A stretch of 64,000 nucleotides of DNA from Exiguobacterium sp. TNDT2 (GCF_003331145.1 NZ_QLVE01000009.1:1-64000); one strand, 5' to 3'; shown: positions 17,571-26,177, counted from the first letter of the stretch. Numbers and translations: made by a program. Notes: generated by a model not told the origin, from the sequence alone.

Positions 17571-18533
17571 ATGAAGTGGTTATTAGGGATTGACATCGGT
17601 GGAACAACGGTAAAAATGGCCGTCCTCGATATGAACGGGATCATTTCTGATAAGTGGGAGATTACGACGGACATCCGTGAGAATGGGGTACATATTCCTA
17701 CCGATATCGCGGCTTCATTTGACGCTTACTTAGAAAAATCGGGTAAAGCGAAAGAAGAGTTTGCTGGTGCCGGTATTGGCGCGCCGGGTTTCATCAACTT
17801 TTCAGAAGGTGTCGTCGAATACTCGCCGAACATTGGTTGGAAAAACTTCGCACTTGTCAGTGAGTTCGAAAAAGCCGTCGGGTTGCCAGCCGTTTTAGAA
17901 AATGACGCGAACGCTGCCGCACTCGGTGAAATGTGGAAAGGTGCCGGTGAAGGGGCTTCAGAACTCCTCGCCATCACGCTCGGAACGGGTGTCGGCGGAG
18001 GTGTCATTACGAACGGGAACATTGTCCACGGGGTAGCTGGGATGGCTGGAGAAATTGGTCATATCACTGTTGAGCGTGACGAGTCGAAAGCCGTCATGTG
18101 CGGTTGCGGGCGTAAAGGTTGTATCGAGACAATCGCCTCGGCGACCGGAGTGGCCCGCCTTGCTCTTCAAAAACGCAAAAATCGAACAACAACGTTGAAC
18201 GACTTGAAAGAAGTGACGGCACGCGATGTGTTTGAAGCGTTTAAGGCGAAAGATGTGGTTGCGACAGAGGTCGTGAACGAAATGACTGAATATCTTGGAT
18301 TGACGATTTCGAATATCGCCAACACATTGAATCCAAAGATGATTGTCATCGGAGGCGGCGTCTCGAAAGCGCGTGAAGCTCTCCTAGAGCCGCTCGACGA
18401 ACAGTTCAAACGGTTCGCTCTCGAACGGGTCTACGCGTCAACCACGTTCAAAATCGCTGAACTCGAGAACGATGCAGGTGTCATCGGATGTGCTTGGCTC
18501 GCTCGCAAACATTTCTTGCCGACACGTTTATAA
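17571..18533 (+). CDS. glcK: Glucokinase, ROK family
   Basis: Phosphorylates glucose to glucose-6-phosphate, feeding sugar freed by the amylase into glycolysis. It is 320 aa: ATP-binding DIGGTTVK at 8-15, catalytic Asp112 in ENDANAA, and the ROK zinc motif with His164 and Cys177, Cys179, Cys184 (CGCGRKGC). The start at 17571 follows GAGGAG. Order yqgQ-glcK-ltaS-like as in B. subtilis. Confidence 0.95.
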   Translation: MKWLLGIDIGGTTVKMAVLDMNGIISDKWEITTDIRENGVHIPTDIAASFDAYLEKSGKAKEEFAGAGIGAPGFINFSEGVVEYSPNIGWKNFALVSEFEKAVGLPAVLENDANAAALGEMWKGAGEGASELLAITLGTGVGGGVITNGNIVHGVAGMAGEIGHITVERDESKAVMCGCGRKGCIETIASATGVARLALQKRKNRTTTLNDLKEVTARDVFEAFKAKDVVATEVVNEMTEYLGLTISNIANTLNPKMIVIGGGVSKAREALLEPLDEQFKRFALERVYASTTFKIAELENDAGVIGCAWLARKHFLPTRL

Positions 18534-18544
18534 GGATTGTCTAC

Positions 18545-18580
18545 GCACGCCTGTGTTTTGATACAGGCGTGCTTTTTCTT
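18545..18580 (+). terminator. Terminator after glcK
   Basis: GCACGCCTGT pairs with ACAGGCGTGC around an 8-nt loop, followed by five T. Confidence 0.9.
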
Positions 18581-18621
18581 TGGAACGGGTATGGAATAAT
18601 GTAAAGTTTGTAATGACAGAG

Positions 18622-18650
18622 TTGATTTTTTGTTAAAAAAGGGGTAAGAT
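18622..18650 (+). promoter_or_regulatory. Candidate promoter for the LTA synthase gene
   Basis: TTGATT (18622-18627) and TAAGAT (18645-18650) with a 17-bp spacer. A second TATAAT at 18669-18674 lacks a clear -35. Either would leave a leader of about 95-120 nt. Confidence 0.4.
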
Positions 18651-18774
18651 TTGGACTTGATACTGACCTATAATCTTACGTGAAATGTATAACAAGCTTA
18701 TTGAATTAATAAATAATATGGCGGACGCAGTGTGTAAAATATTGTGTCCCATGAATAGAGGAGGAGACCGTCAG

Positions 18775-20691
18775 ATGAAGTCTTTACAGGGCTTTTCGAA
18801 GCTTACTAACCGACTGAATGACACGGTCCGCGCTTCGTTTCAAGAATATCGGTTATTTTGGATTTTTACGTTATTACTCTGGACGAAGACGTACGTAGTT
18901 TACCAATTTTTCTTTAACATCCCGATTGAAAACACGGCTCAGGCCTTCATTTTGCTGATTAGCCCGATCAGCTCGACCTTATTCCTATTTGCTTTCAGTT
19001 TCTTCTTCAAAGGAAATAAGCAGAAATGGGTCTTGTACATGCTTTATGCCGCGGCGTCATTCATCTTGTTCGCAGATGCCGTCTATTACCGAGAGTTTAC
19101 CGACTATTTGACGATGCCGGTCATTTTGCAGCCGTCGAACATGGAGACATTATCGACGTCGTTCACGTCGCTGTTGGAATGGAAAGATGTGATTATTCTT
19201 GGAGATGTTCTCGTCTTGCCATTCATCTTATGGCGGATCAACGCGACAGCAACGGCAGCTTCACATCGCAGAGCGCTCGTGACGTTCGTGACGGCGGTCG
19301 TCGTCTTCTTGTTCAACTTGTCGCTCGCCGAAACGGAACGTCCTGAACTGTTGACGCGGTCGTTCGACCGGGAGCTGTTGGTCAAGAATATCGGAACGTT
19401 CAACTTTCACGTCTATGACGCGATGCTTCAAACGAAGACATCGGCTCAGAAGGCGATGGCAGATGAATCAGAACTGTCTAAGATTGAACAGTACACCCGC
19501 CAACACTACGCGGCACCGCATCCGGATTATTTCGGAAAATATAAAGGTAAAAATGTCATCGTTGTCTCGTTCGAGTCAGCCCAAAATTTCACTCATAACA
19601 TGAAAGCCTCAAACGGCGAGTACATTACGCCGAACTTAAACAAATTAATCGAAGGATCACATTACTGGCCGAACTATTACCATACGGTCGGACAAGGGAA
19701 GACGTCCGATGCCGAGTTCGCACTTGATCACTCGCTCTATGGGCTTCCGCGCGGCGCCGTTTACTTCACGAACGCCGACAACGAGTTCCAAGCGCTTCCT
19801 GAATTGATTAAGGAAGACAATTATTATTCGGCCGTATTTCATGCCAATAATAAATCGTTCTGGAACCGAGATTTGATGTATCAAAACATTGGTGTCGATC
19901 AATTCTTCGACGAGAAGAGCTATGATCTCGGGAACCCTGAGAACATGACGGAGTGGGGGTTGCTCGACGATAGCTTCTTCGAACAGTCGATTCCGATGCT
20001 TGAGGAATTACCAGAACCGTTCTATGCAAAGTTCATCACGCTGACGAATCACTTCCCGTATACGATGCCGAGTGAAGAGTATGAGCTCGTACCGAAGTTC
20101 GAGACGAGTTCGACGACGCTTAACAATTTCCCTCAGGCGCTTGCTTATCAAGACTACGCGCTCGGGTTGTTCATCGATGAGTTAAAGGCGAACGGCATGT
20201 GGGACGACACAATCTTCGTCGTCTACGGTGACCATTACGGCATCTCGACGAACCATAACGACGCCATGGCCGAACTTCTTGGAAAAGACGAATTGACGCC
20301 ATTTGACGTGGCTAAACTTCAGCAAGTCCCATTCGCGGTCCACTTGCCAGGACAAGTCAAGGGCGAAGTGCACGAGACGATCGGCAGTCACGTTGACATG
20401 AAACCGACGATTCTTCACTTGCTTGGAATCGACACGTCGGACACGATCGGATTCGGTAGTGACTTGTTATCTGAAGATCGTACAAGTCGTGCCATCTTCC
20501 GTGACGGCACTGTCATCACTGACGAGTATGTCTGGACGCAGTCGACTTGCTATGAGGCCTCGAGTGGTGAAGTCGTGGAGGACGTCTCACTCTGTGGACC
20601 GGATAGTGAAGAAGCAGAGAAGATTCTCCAAATGAATGATGACTTGATTTACTCGGATTTGCTTCGTTTTAAAGAACAGTCCGACGAGTAA
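18775..20691 (+). CDS. Lipoteichoic acid synthase family protein (LtaS/YqgS)
   Basis: Polymerises glycerol phosphate from phosphatidylglycerol on the outer membrane face, or primes that reaction. It is 638 aa with five membrane segments (about 25-190), then an extracellular sulfatase-fold domain with Glu267 (SFESAQN), catalytic Thr310 (GQGKTSDAE), TNHFPY and the metal site VVYGDHYGIS. The start at 18775 follows GAGGAGGA; the frame is open to 18685, but that extension has no ribosome site. Synteny points to yqgS. The 24-residue tail after the domain is acidic. Confidence 0.9.
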   Translation: MKSLQGFSKLTNRLNDTVRASFQEYRLFWIFTLLLWTKTYVVYQFFFNIPIENTAQAFILLISPISSTLFLFAFSFFFKGNKQKWVLYMLYAAASFILFADAVYYREFTDYLTMPVILQPSNMETLSTSFTSLLEWKDVIILGDVLVLPFILWRINATATAASHRRALVTFVTAVVVFLFNLSLAETERPELLTRSFDRELLVKNIGTFNFHVYDAMLQTKTSAQKAMADESELSKIEQYTRQHYAAPHPDYFGKYKGKNVIVVSFESAQNFTHNMKASNGEYITPNLNKLIEGSHYWPNYYHTVGQGKTSDAEFALDHSLYGLPRGAVYFTNADNEFQALPELIKEDNYYSAVFHANNKSFWNRDLMYQNIGVDQFFDEKSYDLGNPENMTEWGLLDDSFFEQSIPMLEELPEPFYAKFITLTNHFPYTMPSEEYELVPKFETSSTTLNNFPQALAYQDYALGLFIDELKANGMWDDTIFVVYGDHYGISTNHNDAMAELLGKDELTPFDVAKLQQVPFAVHLPGQVKGEVHETIGSHVDMKPTILHLLGIDTSDTIGFGSDLLSEDRTSRAIFRDGTVITDEYVWTQSTCYEASSGEVVEDVSLCGPDSEEAEKILQMNDDLIYSDLLRFKEQSDE

Positions 20692-20694
20692 GCA

Positions 20695-20733
20695 ACAGCG
20701 CCGCCCTGCTCAGCTGGGACGGCGCTGTTTGTT
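20695..20733 (+). terminator. Terminator after the LTA synthase gene
   Basis: ACAGCGCCG pairs with CGGCGCTGT, with an inner CCC/GGG pairing, then TTTGTT. Confidence 0.7.
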
Positions 20734-20738
20734 ATACC

Positions 20739-20762
20739 AAAAAAGACGACCGAGGTCGTCTT
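20739..20762 (-). terminator. Terminator of the YqgW gene (minus strand)
   Basis: AAGACGAC pairs with GTCGTCTT; read on the minus strand it is followed by a run of six T. Confidence 0.75.
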
Positions 20763-20776
20763 CAGGCTGGGATTCA

Positions 20777-20956
20777 TTAGCTCGGTATTCCGCCGTAAAT
20801 CAAAGTCGCGACACCGAAGAATCCAAATACAAGGACAGTAATAGCGGCGAAAGCAAGTGGGAAGAATTGGCGTTTCTTAAACGAACGAGCCATTCCCCAA
20901 ATTGCAACGAGTGCTACGATGAGCGACATCCAACCAAATGGTTCATACAAATGCAT
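20777..20956 (-). CDS. Small membrane protein, DUF2759 (YqgW-like)
   Basis: A 59-aa ORF below the usual length cut-off: MHLYEPFGWMSLIVALVAIW..., ending LIYGGIPS. It has two hydrophobic segments separated by a basic FKKRQF turn. AAGGGGGAA lies 9 bp before the start. It sits between the LTA synthase gene and the yqgX-type hydrolase, exactly where B. subtilis has yqgW, and the C-terminal FGFFGVATLIYGGIP resembles DUF2759. Function unknown. It is divergent from the hydrolase gene and has its own terminator. Confidence 0.8.
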   Translation of the reverse strand: MHLYEPFGWMSLIVALVAIWGMARSFKKRQFFPLAFAAITVLVFGFFGVATLIYGGIPS

Positions 20957-21113
20957 GACGAGTTCCCCCTTTATTGTACGTCATGAAATTCATAAAAATT
21001 TCACTGAAATATCATTATTATTTTATCCGATAATACAGACGGTGTCGAGCAAAGAAAGCCTCGGCTACAATTTTGCCACAATATCGATTAGAATGATGAA
21101 GGAGGTGTTTCAT

Positions 21114-21734
21114 ATGAACATAGTAAGAATTACGTCGGGTCTAGCCCAAGAGAACGGTTATGTGCTTGAAAAAGAAGGGACCGTCATCATTGTTGACCCA
21201 GGGACGGACGACCCGAAATTTTTTGAAGCGGTCGAACGTTTCGGCGGCTTGAGCGCCATTTTATTGACGCATGCTCATTTTGACCATATTGGGGGAATTG
21301 ATGCCCTGCGTGACCGTTACAATGTTCCTGTTTACGTTCATGAAGCGGAACGGACATGGCTGATGGACGGTGAGAAAAACGGGGCGTCGAAGTTTCATCT
21401 GCCACATCCAGCAATGCGGCCGGCTGAACGGGTCTATCAAGGCAAAACGCTTCAAATTGGCACGTTCACCATTGAGCTTCATCACACACCAGGCCATTCA
21501 CCGGGCAGTGTGACGCTTTATTTTCCAATCGAGCGCATCGCATTCTGTGGAGACTTGATTTTTAAACAGTCGGTAGGACGAACTGATTTATACGGTGGTG
21601 ACCAAGCAACTTTGCTCGGGTCAATTGACCGTATGCGCCAACTATTGCCAGGCGAGACAATCCTCTATTCGGGCCATGGGCCAAAGACGACACTCGAGGC
21701 TGAGATACGGACGAATCCGTTTTTTAGCAGATAA
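21114..21734 (+). CDS. yqgX: Metallo-beta-lactamase fold hydrolase (glyoxalase II-like, YqgX)
   Basis: A cytoplasmic metal hydrolase, 206 aa. Two-metal site: HAHFDHIGG (about 56-64), HTPGHSPGS (about 124-132), FCGDLIF (Asp bridging) and SGHGPKT near the end. In B. subtilis the orthologue is linked to methylglyoxal/bacillithiol detoxification; thioester hydrolysis is inferred. The start at 21114 follows AAGGAGGTG; the frame opens much earlier (20919), but that part lies over the opposite-strand YqgW gene and has no start signals. Confidence 0.9.
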   Translation: MNIVRITSGLAQENGYVLEKEGTVIIVDPGTDDPKFFEAVERFGGLSAILLTHAHFDHIGGIDALRDRYNVPVYVHEAERTWLMDGEKNGASKFHLPHPAMRPAERVYQGKTLQIGTFTIELHHTPGHSPGSVTLYFPIERIAFCGDLIFKQSVGRTDLYGGDQATLLGSIDRMRQLLPGETILYSGHGPKTTLEAEIRTNPFFSR

Positions 21735-21736
21735 GC

Positions 21737-21772
21737 AAAAAAAGATTGTCTCACGAGGAGACAATCTTTTTT
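21737..21772. terminator. Bidirectional terminator between yqgX and yqgY
   Basis: A-rich AAAGATTGTCTC pairs with GAGACAATCTTT, with T runs on both strands. It serves the two convergent genes. Confidence 0.9.
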
Positions 21773-22034
21773 ACATTTGGAAGTTACTCCAATACGTGAA
21801 GACGACGAAAAAGACAGTCAAGTAAGCGCCGAACACGTATACATACGTTTTTTCAGTAAGTTTTAAGTAGCCGAGTGCAACGAAGAAAATAGTTTGAGCT
21901 AAAAAGACAAGACCCATTACGACGAAGTCACCACTATGTTCGCTACTGCTTTGATCTCCACCGAGTGCGCCTACGAAAGCAAGCGCCGCGATCAACCCAG
22001 TCCAAAAGCCTAGGACACGGAACATTCTCGCCAT
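21771..22034 (-). CDS. yqgY: DUF2626 membrane protein (YqgY-like)
   Basis: An 87-aa protein with three hydrophobic segments, starting MARMFRVLGFWTG, which is the DUF2626 signature. GGGGGGAT precedes the start. Function unknown. The position between yqgX and the Spx-like regulator is the same as in B. subtilis. Confidence 0.85.
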   Translation of the reverse strand: MARMFRVLGFWTGLIAALAFVGALGGDQSSSEHSGDFVVMGLVFLAQTIFFVALGYLKLTEKTYVYVFGAYLTVFFVVFTYWSNFQM

Positions 22035-22158
22035 GTTAATCCCCCCATACGTGCATTATTCCATTCTCATTCACTATTTTACCAACACATTCAGAAAAAT
22101 GCTATGAAAACGTGTGAATTGAGCAAAATAATCGTGAAAAATATGTGAAATAATCGGG

Positions 22159-22231
22159 TTGGACAAAGTTGTACAAAAAAATAAAAAAACTTGTACAAAC
22201 TATGTACAACACATCGACGAAGTTGTATAAT
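22159..22231 (+). promoter_or_regulatory. Promoter of mgsR with an in-phase TTGTACAA repeat array
   Basis: The core promoter is TGTACA (22203-22208), 17 bp, TATAAT (22226-22231). Around it are TTGGACAA 22159, TTGTACAA 22169, TTGTACAA 22191, ATGTACAA 22202 and TTGTATAA 22223. Their spacings (10, 22, 11, 21) are near multiples of the helix turn. I cannot name the protein that binds them. Confidence 0.55.
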
Positions 22232-22284
22232 CAACTTACACACATTGAACGATTTGATTTTCAATCTTAAAAGGAGGTATTAAC

Positions 22285-22671
22285 ATGGCTAATGAACTGA
22301 TGTTTTATACGTACCCGAGTTGTACATCATGTCGTAAAACGAAAGCGTTTTTACAAGAGCAACATCTCGAGGTGAGCGAGCGTCATATCTTCCGCAATGC
22401 CCCTAGCGTAGACGAATTAAAGACTCTCTTGGCGCTCAGTGAAAATGGGGTTGATTCGCTTCTCGCCACAAGAAGCCAAGCCTTCAAACAGTTAGACATT
22501 GACGTGGATGACTTAAAGCTGAGTGAATTGCTCAAATTGATGAGCGACAATCCCAAACTATTGAAACGCCCGATTTTGACGGACGGCAACGAAGTCATTG
22601 TTGGCTACGATAAAGCGACAATCGAAGCGTATGCCCGCAGGTACGAATCAACAACTTCAAACGTTTCATGA
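22285..22671 (+). CDS. mgsR: Spx/MgsR family regulator (ArsC-like fold)
   Basis: Binds RNA polymerase alpha-CTD and activates stress genes when its thiol switch is oxidised. It is 128 aa; the redox switch is Cys13-x-x-Cys16 (YPSCTSC), and the RPI motif is at 95-97 followed by VGYDKATIEAY. Position after yqgY and before comGA matches B. subtilis mgsR (yqgZ) rather than spx, but the two are similar and I cannot separate them by sequence alone. Ribosome site AAGGAGGT. Confidence 0.85.
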   Translation: MANELMFYTYPSCTSCRKTKAFLQEQHLEVSERHIFRNAPSVDELKTLLALSENGVDSLLATRSQAFKQLDIDVDDLKLSELLKLMSDNPKLLKRPILTDGNEVIVGYDKATIEAYARRYESTTSNVS

Positions 22672-22675
22672 GACA

Positions 22676-22706
22676 AGTCCACTTTTCAATGAGTGGGCTT
22701 TTTTTT
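22676..22706 (+). terminator. Terminator after mgsR
   Basis: AGTCCACT pairs with AGTGGGCT, followed by eight T. Confidence 0.85.
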
Positions 22707-22730
22707 ATGCTTTCAATTGAGGTGGTGAAA

Positions 22731-23537
22731 GTGAAACGAATGATTGAGCATGTCGTGGGAAAGGCAAAAGATTTGAACGCAAGCGATGTTCACTTTATGC
22801 CTGTTGAAGACGAGGTGATGATTCAGGTTCGTCATGGTATGCGCCTGCGGCAACTTGAATCGATGTCACGGTTTGACTATGAACGGTTGACGCTACATAT
22901 GAGATATTGGTGCTCGTTGACGGAGACGGATCATCGTGTGCCCCAGTCCGGCATGTATATCAGCGCCAATGATGCGATTCGGGTTACGTTTTTACCGTCT
23001 TTCGACCATACGCTCATGTCATGGCGTCTCCCGAATGCCTCGTTACAATTATCCGAACTGCTGAATGACGTGGATGTCGGTCACTTTTTAAACATAACCG
23101 AGCTTCGGCAAGGGCTGGTATTACTCGGGGGAGCGACAGGGGCGGGCAAGACGACGGTCCTCTATGCTTTTTTGCAGACTTTGACGGGACGCCGTATCGT
23201 CACGATTGAGAACCCGCCGGAGAAACAAGTGCCAGGAGTGATTCAACTTGAAGTCAACTTGAAAGCGGGTCTTGACCATCGTAGTTTGTTAAAAGAGATC
23301 CTGCGGGCTGACCCCGACGTTATCGTCATCGGAGAAATCCGGACAAGTGAGGAATTACGTGTAGCCCATGACGCGGCACTAAGCGGACACTTGACGATTG
23401 CGACGTTCCATACGGCAAATGTTGAGGATGGCGAACACAGGATCGAACAACTTGTCGGTAAGATGGAAATTCCTCGCTATTGGTGCATCCTGCACCGGGA
23501 AGAGGAGGTGACATGTTCATGGTCCGAAATCAGATGA
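22731..23537 (+). CDS. comGA: Competence traffic ATPase ComGA, short C-terminus
   Basis: ATPase that drives assembly of the DNA-uptake pseudopilus. Walker A is GGATGAGKTT (near 134-143), the Asp box is DPDVIVIGEIR, and the His box is FHTANVED. GTG 22731 lies 5 bp after GAGGTGG; ATG 22740 is the alternative. The protein is about 268 aa, against about 356 in B. subtilis: everything after the His box except about 35 residues is missing, including the conserved AQRL region. Its frame runs 25 bp into comGB, while another frame reaches a stop (TGA 23509-23511) just before the comGB start. Probably truncated; no ComK box is visible upstream. Confidence 0.8.
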   Translation: MKRMIEHVVGKAKDLNASDVHFMPVEDEVMIQVRHGMRLRQLESMSRFDYERLTLHMRYWCSLTETDHRVPQSGMYISANDAIRVTFLPSFDHTLMSWRLPNASLQLSELLNDVDVGHFLNITELRQGLVLLGGATGAGKTTVLYAFLQTLTGRRIVTIENPPEKQVPGVIQLEVNLKAGLDHRSLLKEILRADPDVIVIGEIRTSEELRVAHDAALSGHLTIATFHTANVEDGEHRIEQLVGKMEIPRYWCILHREEEVTCSWSEIR

Positions 23538-24496
23538 ATCAAGACTTGTTCACAATTCAGCGTTTTCTGAGACTACAAAAACGCGGGGTCGGATTGAAGA
23601 AAACGTTTGAAACACTTGAACTTCACGAAAGAGGTAAGGCTAAACAAGTGGTGCGTGACATGCGGCTTAAACTTGAACAAGGTGGTTCGCTCGCGGAAGT
23701 GTTCTCGGTACTCGTCATCGACCCAAGAATGCGCGAAATGCTCGTCACGGCTGAACGTGGCCATCACTTTATGGAAGGTCTCGAGCAAGTTCTCGTTTTG
23801 TCGACGATGCGTCGCAATCTACAGCAAGAGCTTAAGCAATTGACACGTTACCCACTCGTGATTTTAACGATGCTCCTTGGGCTCGGGGCAATCTATGCAC
23901 TCTATATTTTTCCGAAACTGCTGTCGATGGTGGACATTGAGGCGCTAGACGGATTGAATGCGATTCTGTTGTCCCGGTGGTTCTTTCCAGGTTTCTTTGT
24001 CGGTTTACTCGTGACAGCAGCCGGCTTCTATTGGAATGGGAAGCGAGGCCGACTCGTTCCGTTGCGCTTCATTGAACGTGGTAGACGGTTATACGTCACG
24101 TATTTGTTTGTCAGCGAGCTCTCACTTTTGAATGAAGGGCAAGGTTCAATCCGCCAGATTATTGAACGACTGTCTCTAGGTGATGGAGAGGTTGCGGCCA
24201 TTGCGAAACGAATGCATGAGCGTATGTCGGAGGGGCTCGAACTCGAAGAGGCGGCCCGAAAAGAGCGATTGCTCGAGCATGAAGTCGTCAGTCTGTTTGG
24301 TGTCGGTACAGTGAGTGGCGAACTCGGATCGATCATGGTGCTCCATCGAGATCTCGTGTTTGAGGAGATGGAGTTGTACTGGAAGCAATTGATCACGAAG
24401 ATGGAACCGGCACTATACGGTTTTTTGACAATGATGGTCACGATGATTTTCTACACGATTTATTTACCTGTCAAGTTGATTATGGCCCAACTATAA
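23513..24496 (+). CDS. comGB: Competence pseudopilus membrane protein ComGB
   Basis: Polytopic platform protein of the type II/IV secretion GspF/PilC family, 327 aa. Three hydrophobic segments lie near 115-140, 160-180 and 300-325, with helical cytoplasmic domains between. AGGAGGTG lies just upstream; ATG 23513 and ATG 23519 are both possible. Full-length, unlike its ATPase partner comGA. Confidence 0.9.
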   Translation: MFMVRNQMNQDLFTIQRFLRLQKRGVGLKKTFETLELHERGKAKQVVRDMRLKLEQGGSLAEVFSVLVIDPRMREMLVTAERGHHFMEGLEQVLVLSTMRRNLQQELKQLTRYPLVILTMLLGLGAIYALYIFPKLLSMVDIEALDGLNAILLSRWFFPGFFVGLLVTAAGFYWNGKRGRLVPLRFIERGRRLYVTYLFVSELSLLNEGQGSIRQIIERLSLGDGEVAAIAKRMHERMSEGLELEEAARKERLLEHEVVSLFGVGTVSGELGSIMVLHRDLVFEEMELYWKQLITKMEPALYGFLTMMVTMIFYTIYLPVKLIMAQL

Positions 24497-24512
24497 CAAG
24501 GAGGAAATGAAC

Positions 24513-24824
24513 ATGACACGATTTGAATCTGAACAAGGGTTTACCCTTGTCGAAATGGCAGCCGTTCTACTCATTATCTCGATATTGCTACTACTACTCG
24601 TCCCATCGATGTCAGACGGGAAATCAAGGGCAGATAGTGTCAGTTGTGAGGGTAGTGTCCGCATTGTCGAGGCAGAGATTAACTTATACTATGCAGAACA
24701 TAAGGCTTATCCCGAGACGTTGGCAGTAATCGAGCGTGCTGACACCGAAACGCCGCTCGAGTACAGCTGTCAGTCGCTGACTTACACTTATGCCCCGACG
24801 ACCGGTACGCTAATCAAACAATGA
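24513..24824 (+). CDS. comGC: Major competence pseudopilin ComGC
   Basis: A 103-aa pseudopilin. The prepilin site is after Gly9 (EQG|FTLVEM), followed by a 20-residue hydrophobic helix and a globular part with two Cys (Cys48 and Cys88 approximately) that could form the ComGC disulfide. ATG 24513 lies 8 bp after AAGGAGG; ATG 24507 would be only 2 bp away. Its stop overlaps comGD (ATGA). Confidence 0.92.
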   Translation: MTRFESEQGFTLVEMAAVLLIISILLLLLVPSMSDGKSRADSVSCEGSVRIVEAEINLYYAEHKAYPETLAVIERADTETPLEYSCQSLTYTYAPTTGTLIKQ

Positions 24825-25258
24825 AACAAGAAGGACATACATTGGTCGAGATGGCGTCTGTGCTCGTTATGTTGTCGTTCCTACTCCTCATGACTACCCC
24901 GGTTGTTCGATCAATGGATCGATTGGCCCTGTTTGATTTCACCGAGGCACTTATCGACGATATAGCCGAGTCTGGACAACATCCATACGTCGCCGCCGAT
25001 GAAGCTTGTGTGCCGCGTCTACGGTGGTATGTAAAAGAGCGTCGCTATCAGATTGTTTGTGGTACGACGCAAATCGCATCACGCGTTGTTCCGGAAGGGG
25101 TAGAAATGATTCTCCCTTCGACGAATGAGATTATTTTCTCGCGTACTGCAGCGACGTATGCAGGGCAGTGGAAGTTTTATACGGGATCGACGGTAGTGAC
25201 GTTGAAGTTTAGGATGGGGACGTATGAGCCGGAGGTACTTCGCATTGAAGAACAATGA
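24821..25258 (+). CDS. comGD: Minor competence pseudopilin ComGD
   Basis: A 145-aa protein with a short leader and type IV-like processing site EG|HTLVEM (after Gly5), a hydrophobic helix, and a beta-rich C-terminal part. It overlaps comGC by 4 bp and comGE by 35 bp. Identified by the motif and operon position. Confidence 0.87.
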   Translation: MKQEGHTLVEMASVLVMLSFLLLMTTPVVRSMDRLALFDFTEALIDDIAESGQHPYVAADEACVPRLRWYVKERRYQIVCGTTQIASRVVPEGVEMILPSTNEIIFSRTAATYAGQWKFYTGSTVVTLKFRMGTYEPEVLRIEEQ

Positions 25259-25481
25259 ACAAGGGATCACGTTTTGGGAAATTTGTTTGAGCTTGGCACT
25301 TCTCCTAACATGGGTAGGGGTCATCGCACCTTTTGTCGAAGCTACGACGGAACAAATCGACCGTCTTGAAACGACTGTTCGGCGATACGAGCGCTTGCAA
25401 GGGGAGGTGTTGCGCGATGCTGCTGAACCGAGCGGACGTTCAGAAGTATGCGACGAGGAACTTTGTCTACCGACGCTTTGA
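25224..25481 (+). CDS. comGE: Minor competence pseudopilin ComGE
   Basis: An 85-aa protein. A basic leader ending NEQG is followed by ITFWEICLSLALLL, a degenerate prepilin helix. CDEELCLPTL near the end holds a possible CxxxxC disulfide. The sequence is divergent; the call rests on the leader pattern and its place between comGD and comGF. Confidence 0.75.
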   Translation: MSRRYFALKNNEQGITFWEICLSLALLLTWVGVIAPFVEATTEQIDRLETTVRRYERLQGEVLRDAAEPSGRSEVCDEELCLPTL

Positions 25482-25899
25482 GCGGGGATTCACGTTACTT
25501 GAAGTGAGTTTTACGTTACTTCTAATCCCGTTGTTCATCGGGTTGACGGTTCACTTGTTAGCGCTTGGCCAACAATTTTACGAACAACCAAACGATTCGA
25601 TGTCGCCGACACCTCAACTGATCGTCCGAAAGCTATTCGATAGCCGGGATTGCAATGTCGAATCTGGGCGTCTCATCGGTACATATGTACGGCCGGACGA
25701 TACGACATGGGCTTGGAAGCTTAAGCAGATTAATCAAAACTTGGTGATGGTCGGAGACAATGGAGGGAATTTGTTATTCTTAAGAGGAATCGAAACATAT
25801 CGAGTCGAACAGGTAGGGGAAGGTTTTCGGATTCAATGGACCGATACGACAGGTCCCCGCGAGAAGAATGTGATGTGCATGCGCGCGGATACTTTGTGA
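25417..25899 (+). CDS. comGF: Minor competence pseudopilin ComGF
   Basis: A 160-aa protein. The leader ends ERG|FTLLEVSF, followed by a hydrophobic helix and then a soluble domain with a Cys pair (DCNVE, VMCMR). The start at 25417 follows GGGGAGGTG, inside comGE (65-bp overlap); the frame is open to 25333 without a ribosome site. Confidence 0.85.
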   Translation: MLLNRADVQKYATRNFVYRRFERGFTLLEVSFTLLLIPLFIGLTVHLLALGQQFYEQPNDSMSPTPQLIVRKLFDSRDCNVESGRLIGTYVRPDDTTWAWKLKQINQNLVMVGDNGGNLLFLRGIETYRVEQVGEGFRIQWTDTTGPREKNVMCMRADTL

Positions 25900-26177
25900 T
25901 GTCAACGCTACTTGTGTTGACGTGGTTACTCGGCGGTGCGATGTTTTGGTATACTAGTCAGGAACGCATTTCTGAGCGGCTAACGCTCGACATTTTGGCA
26001 ATTCGCTTCGAGTCACACATCATGGTCGCCAAAAATTCCTGTGGCCTGACCGCGGTCACAATATCGAAACCGACTGGAACAATCGGCTGTCGGCCCCAAG
26101 GAAACGGTACAATCGAGGTCGACATTCGTCTTACTACTGGAGAACGACATAAAGAGGTGATTTATTTCGATGATTAA
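25836..26177 (+). CDS. comGG: Minor competence pseudopilin ComGG
   Basis: Up to 113 aa. ARG|YFVMSTLLVLTWLL looks like a processing site and helix, followed by a soluble part with Cys in KNSCGL and TIGC. The start is uncertain: ATG 25836 gives an 18-residue leader, GTG 25875 gives 5 residues, and neither has a strong Shine-Dalgarno, so coupling to comGF translation is likely. Last gene of the comG set; overlaps aroK by 8 bp. Confidence 0.75.
   Translation: MDRYDRSPREECDVHARGYFVMSTLLVLTWLLGGAMFWYTSQERISERLTLDILAIRFESHIMVAKNSCGLTAVTISKPTGTIGCRPQGNGTIEVDIRLTTGERHKEVIYFDD

Noticed and set aside
18685-18774. Longer N-terminus for the LTA synthase, beginning MYNKLIELI
   Set aside because: No Shine-Dalgarno before 18685, while 18775 has a strong one at ideal distance and gives a normal LtaS start.
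20729-20986. 85-codon plus-strand frame after the LTA synthase gene
   Set aside because: It overlaps the minus-strand DUF2759 gene, which has membrane character, a ribosome site and a terminator.
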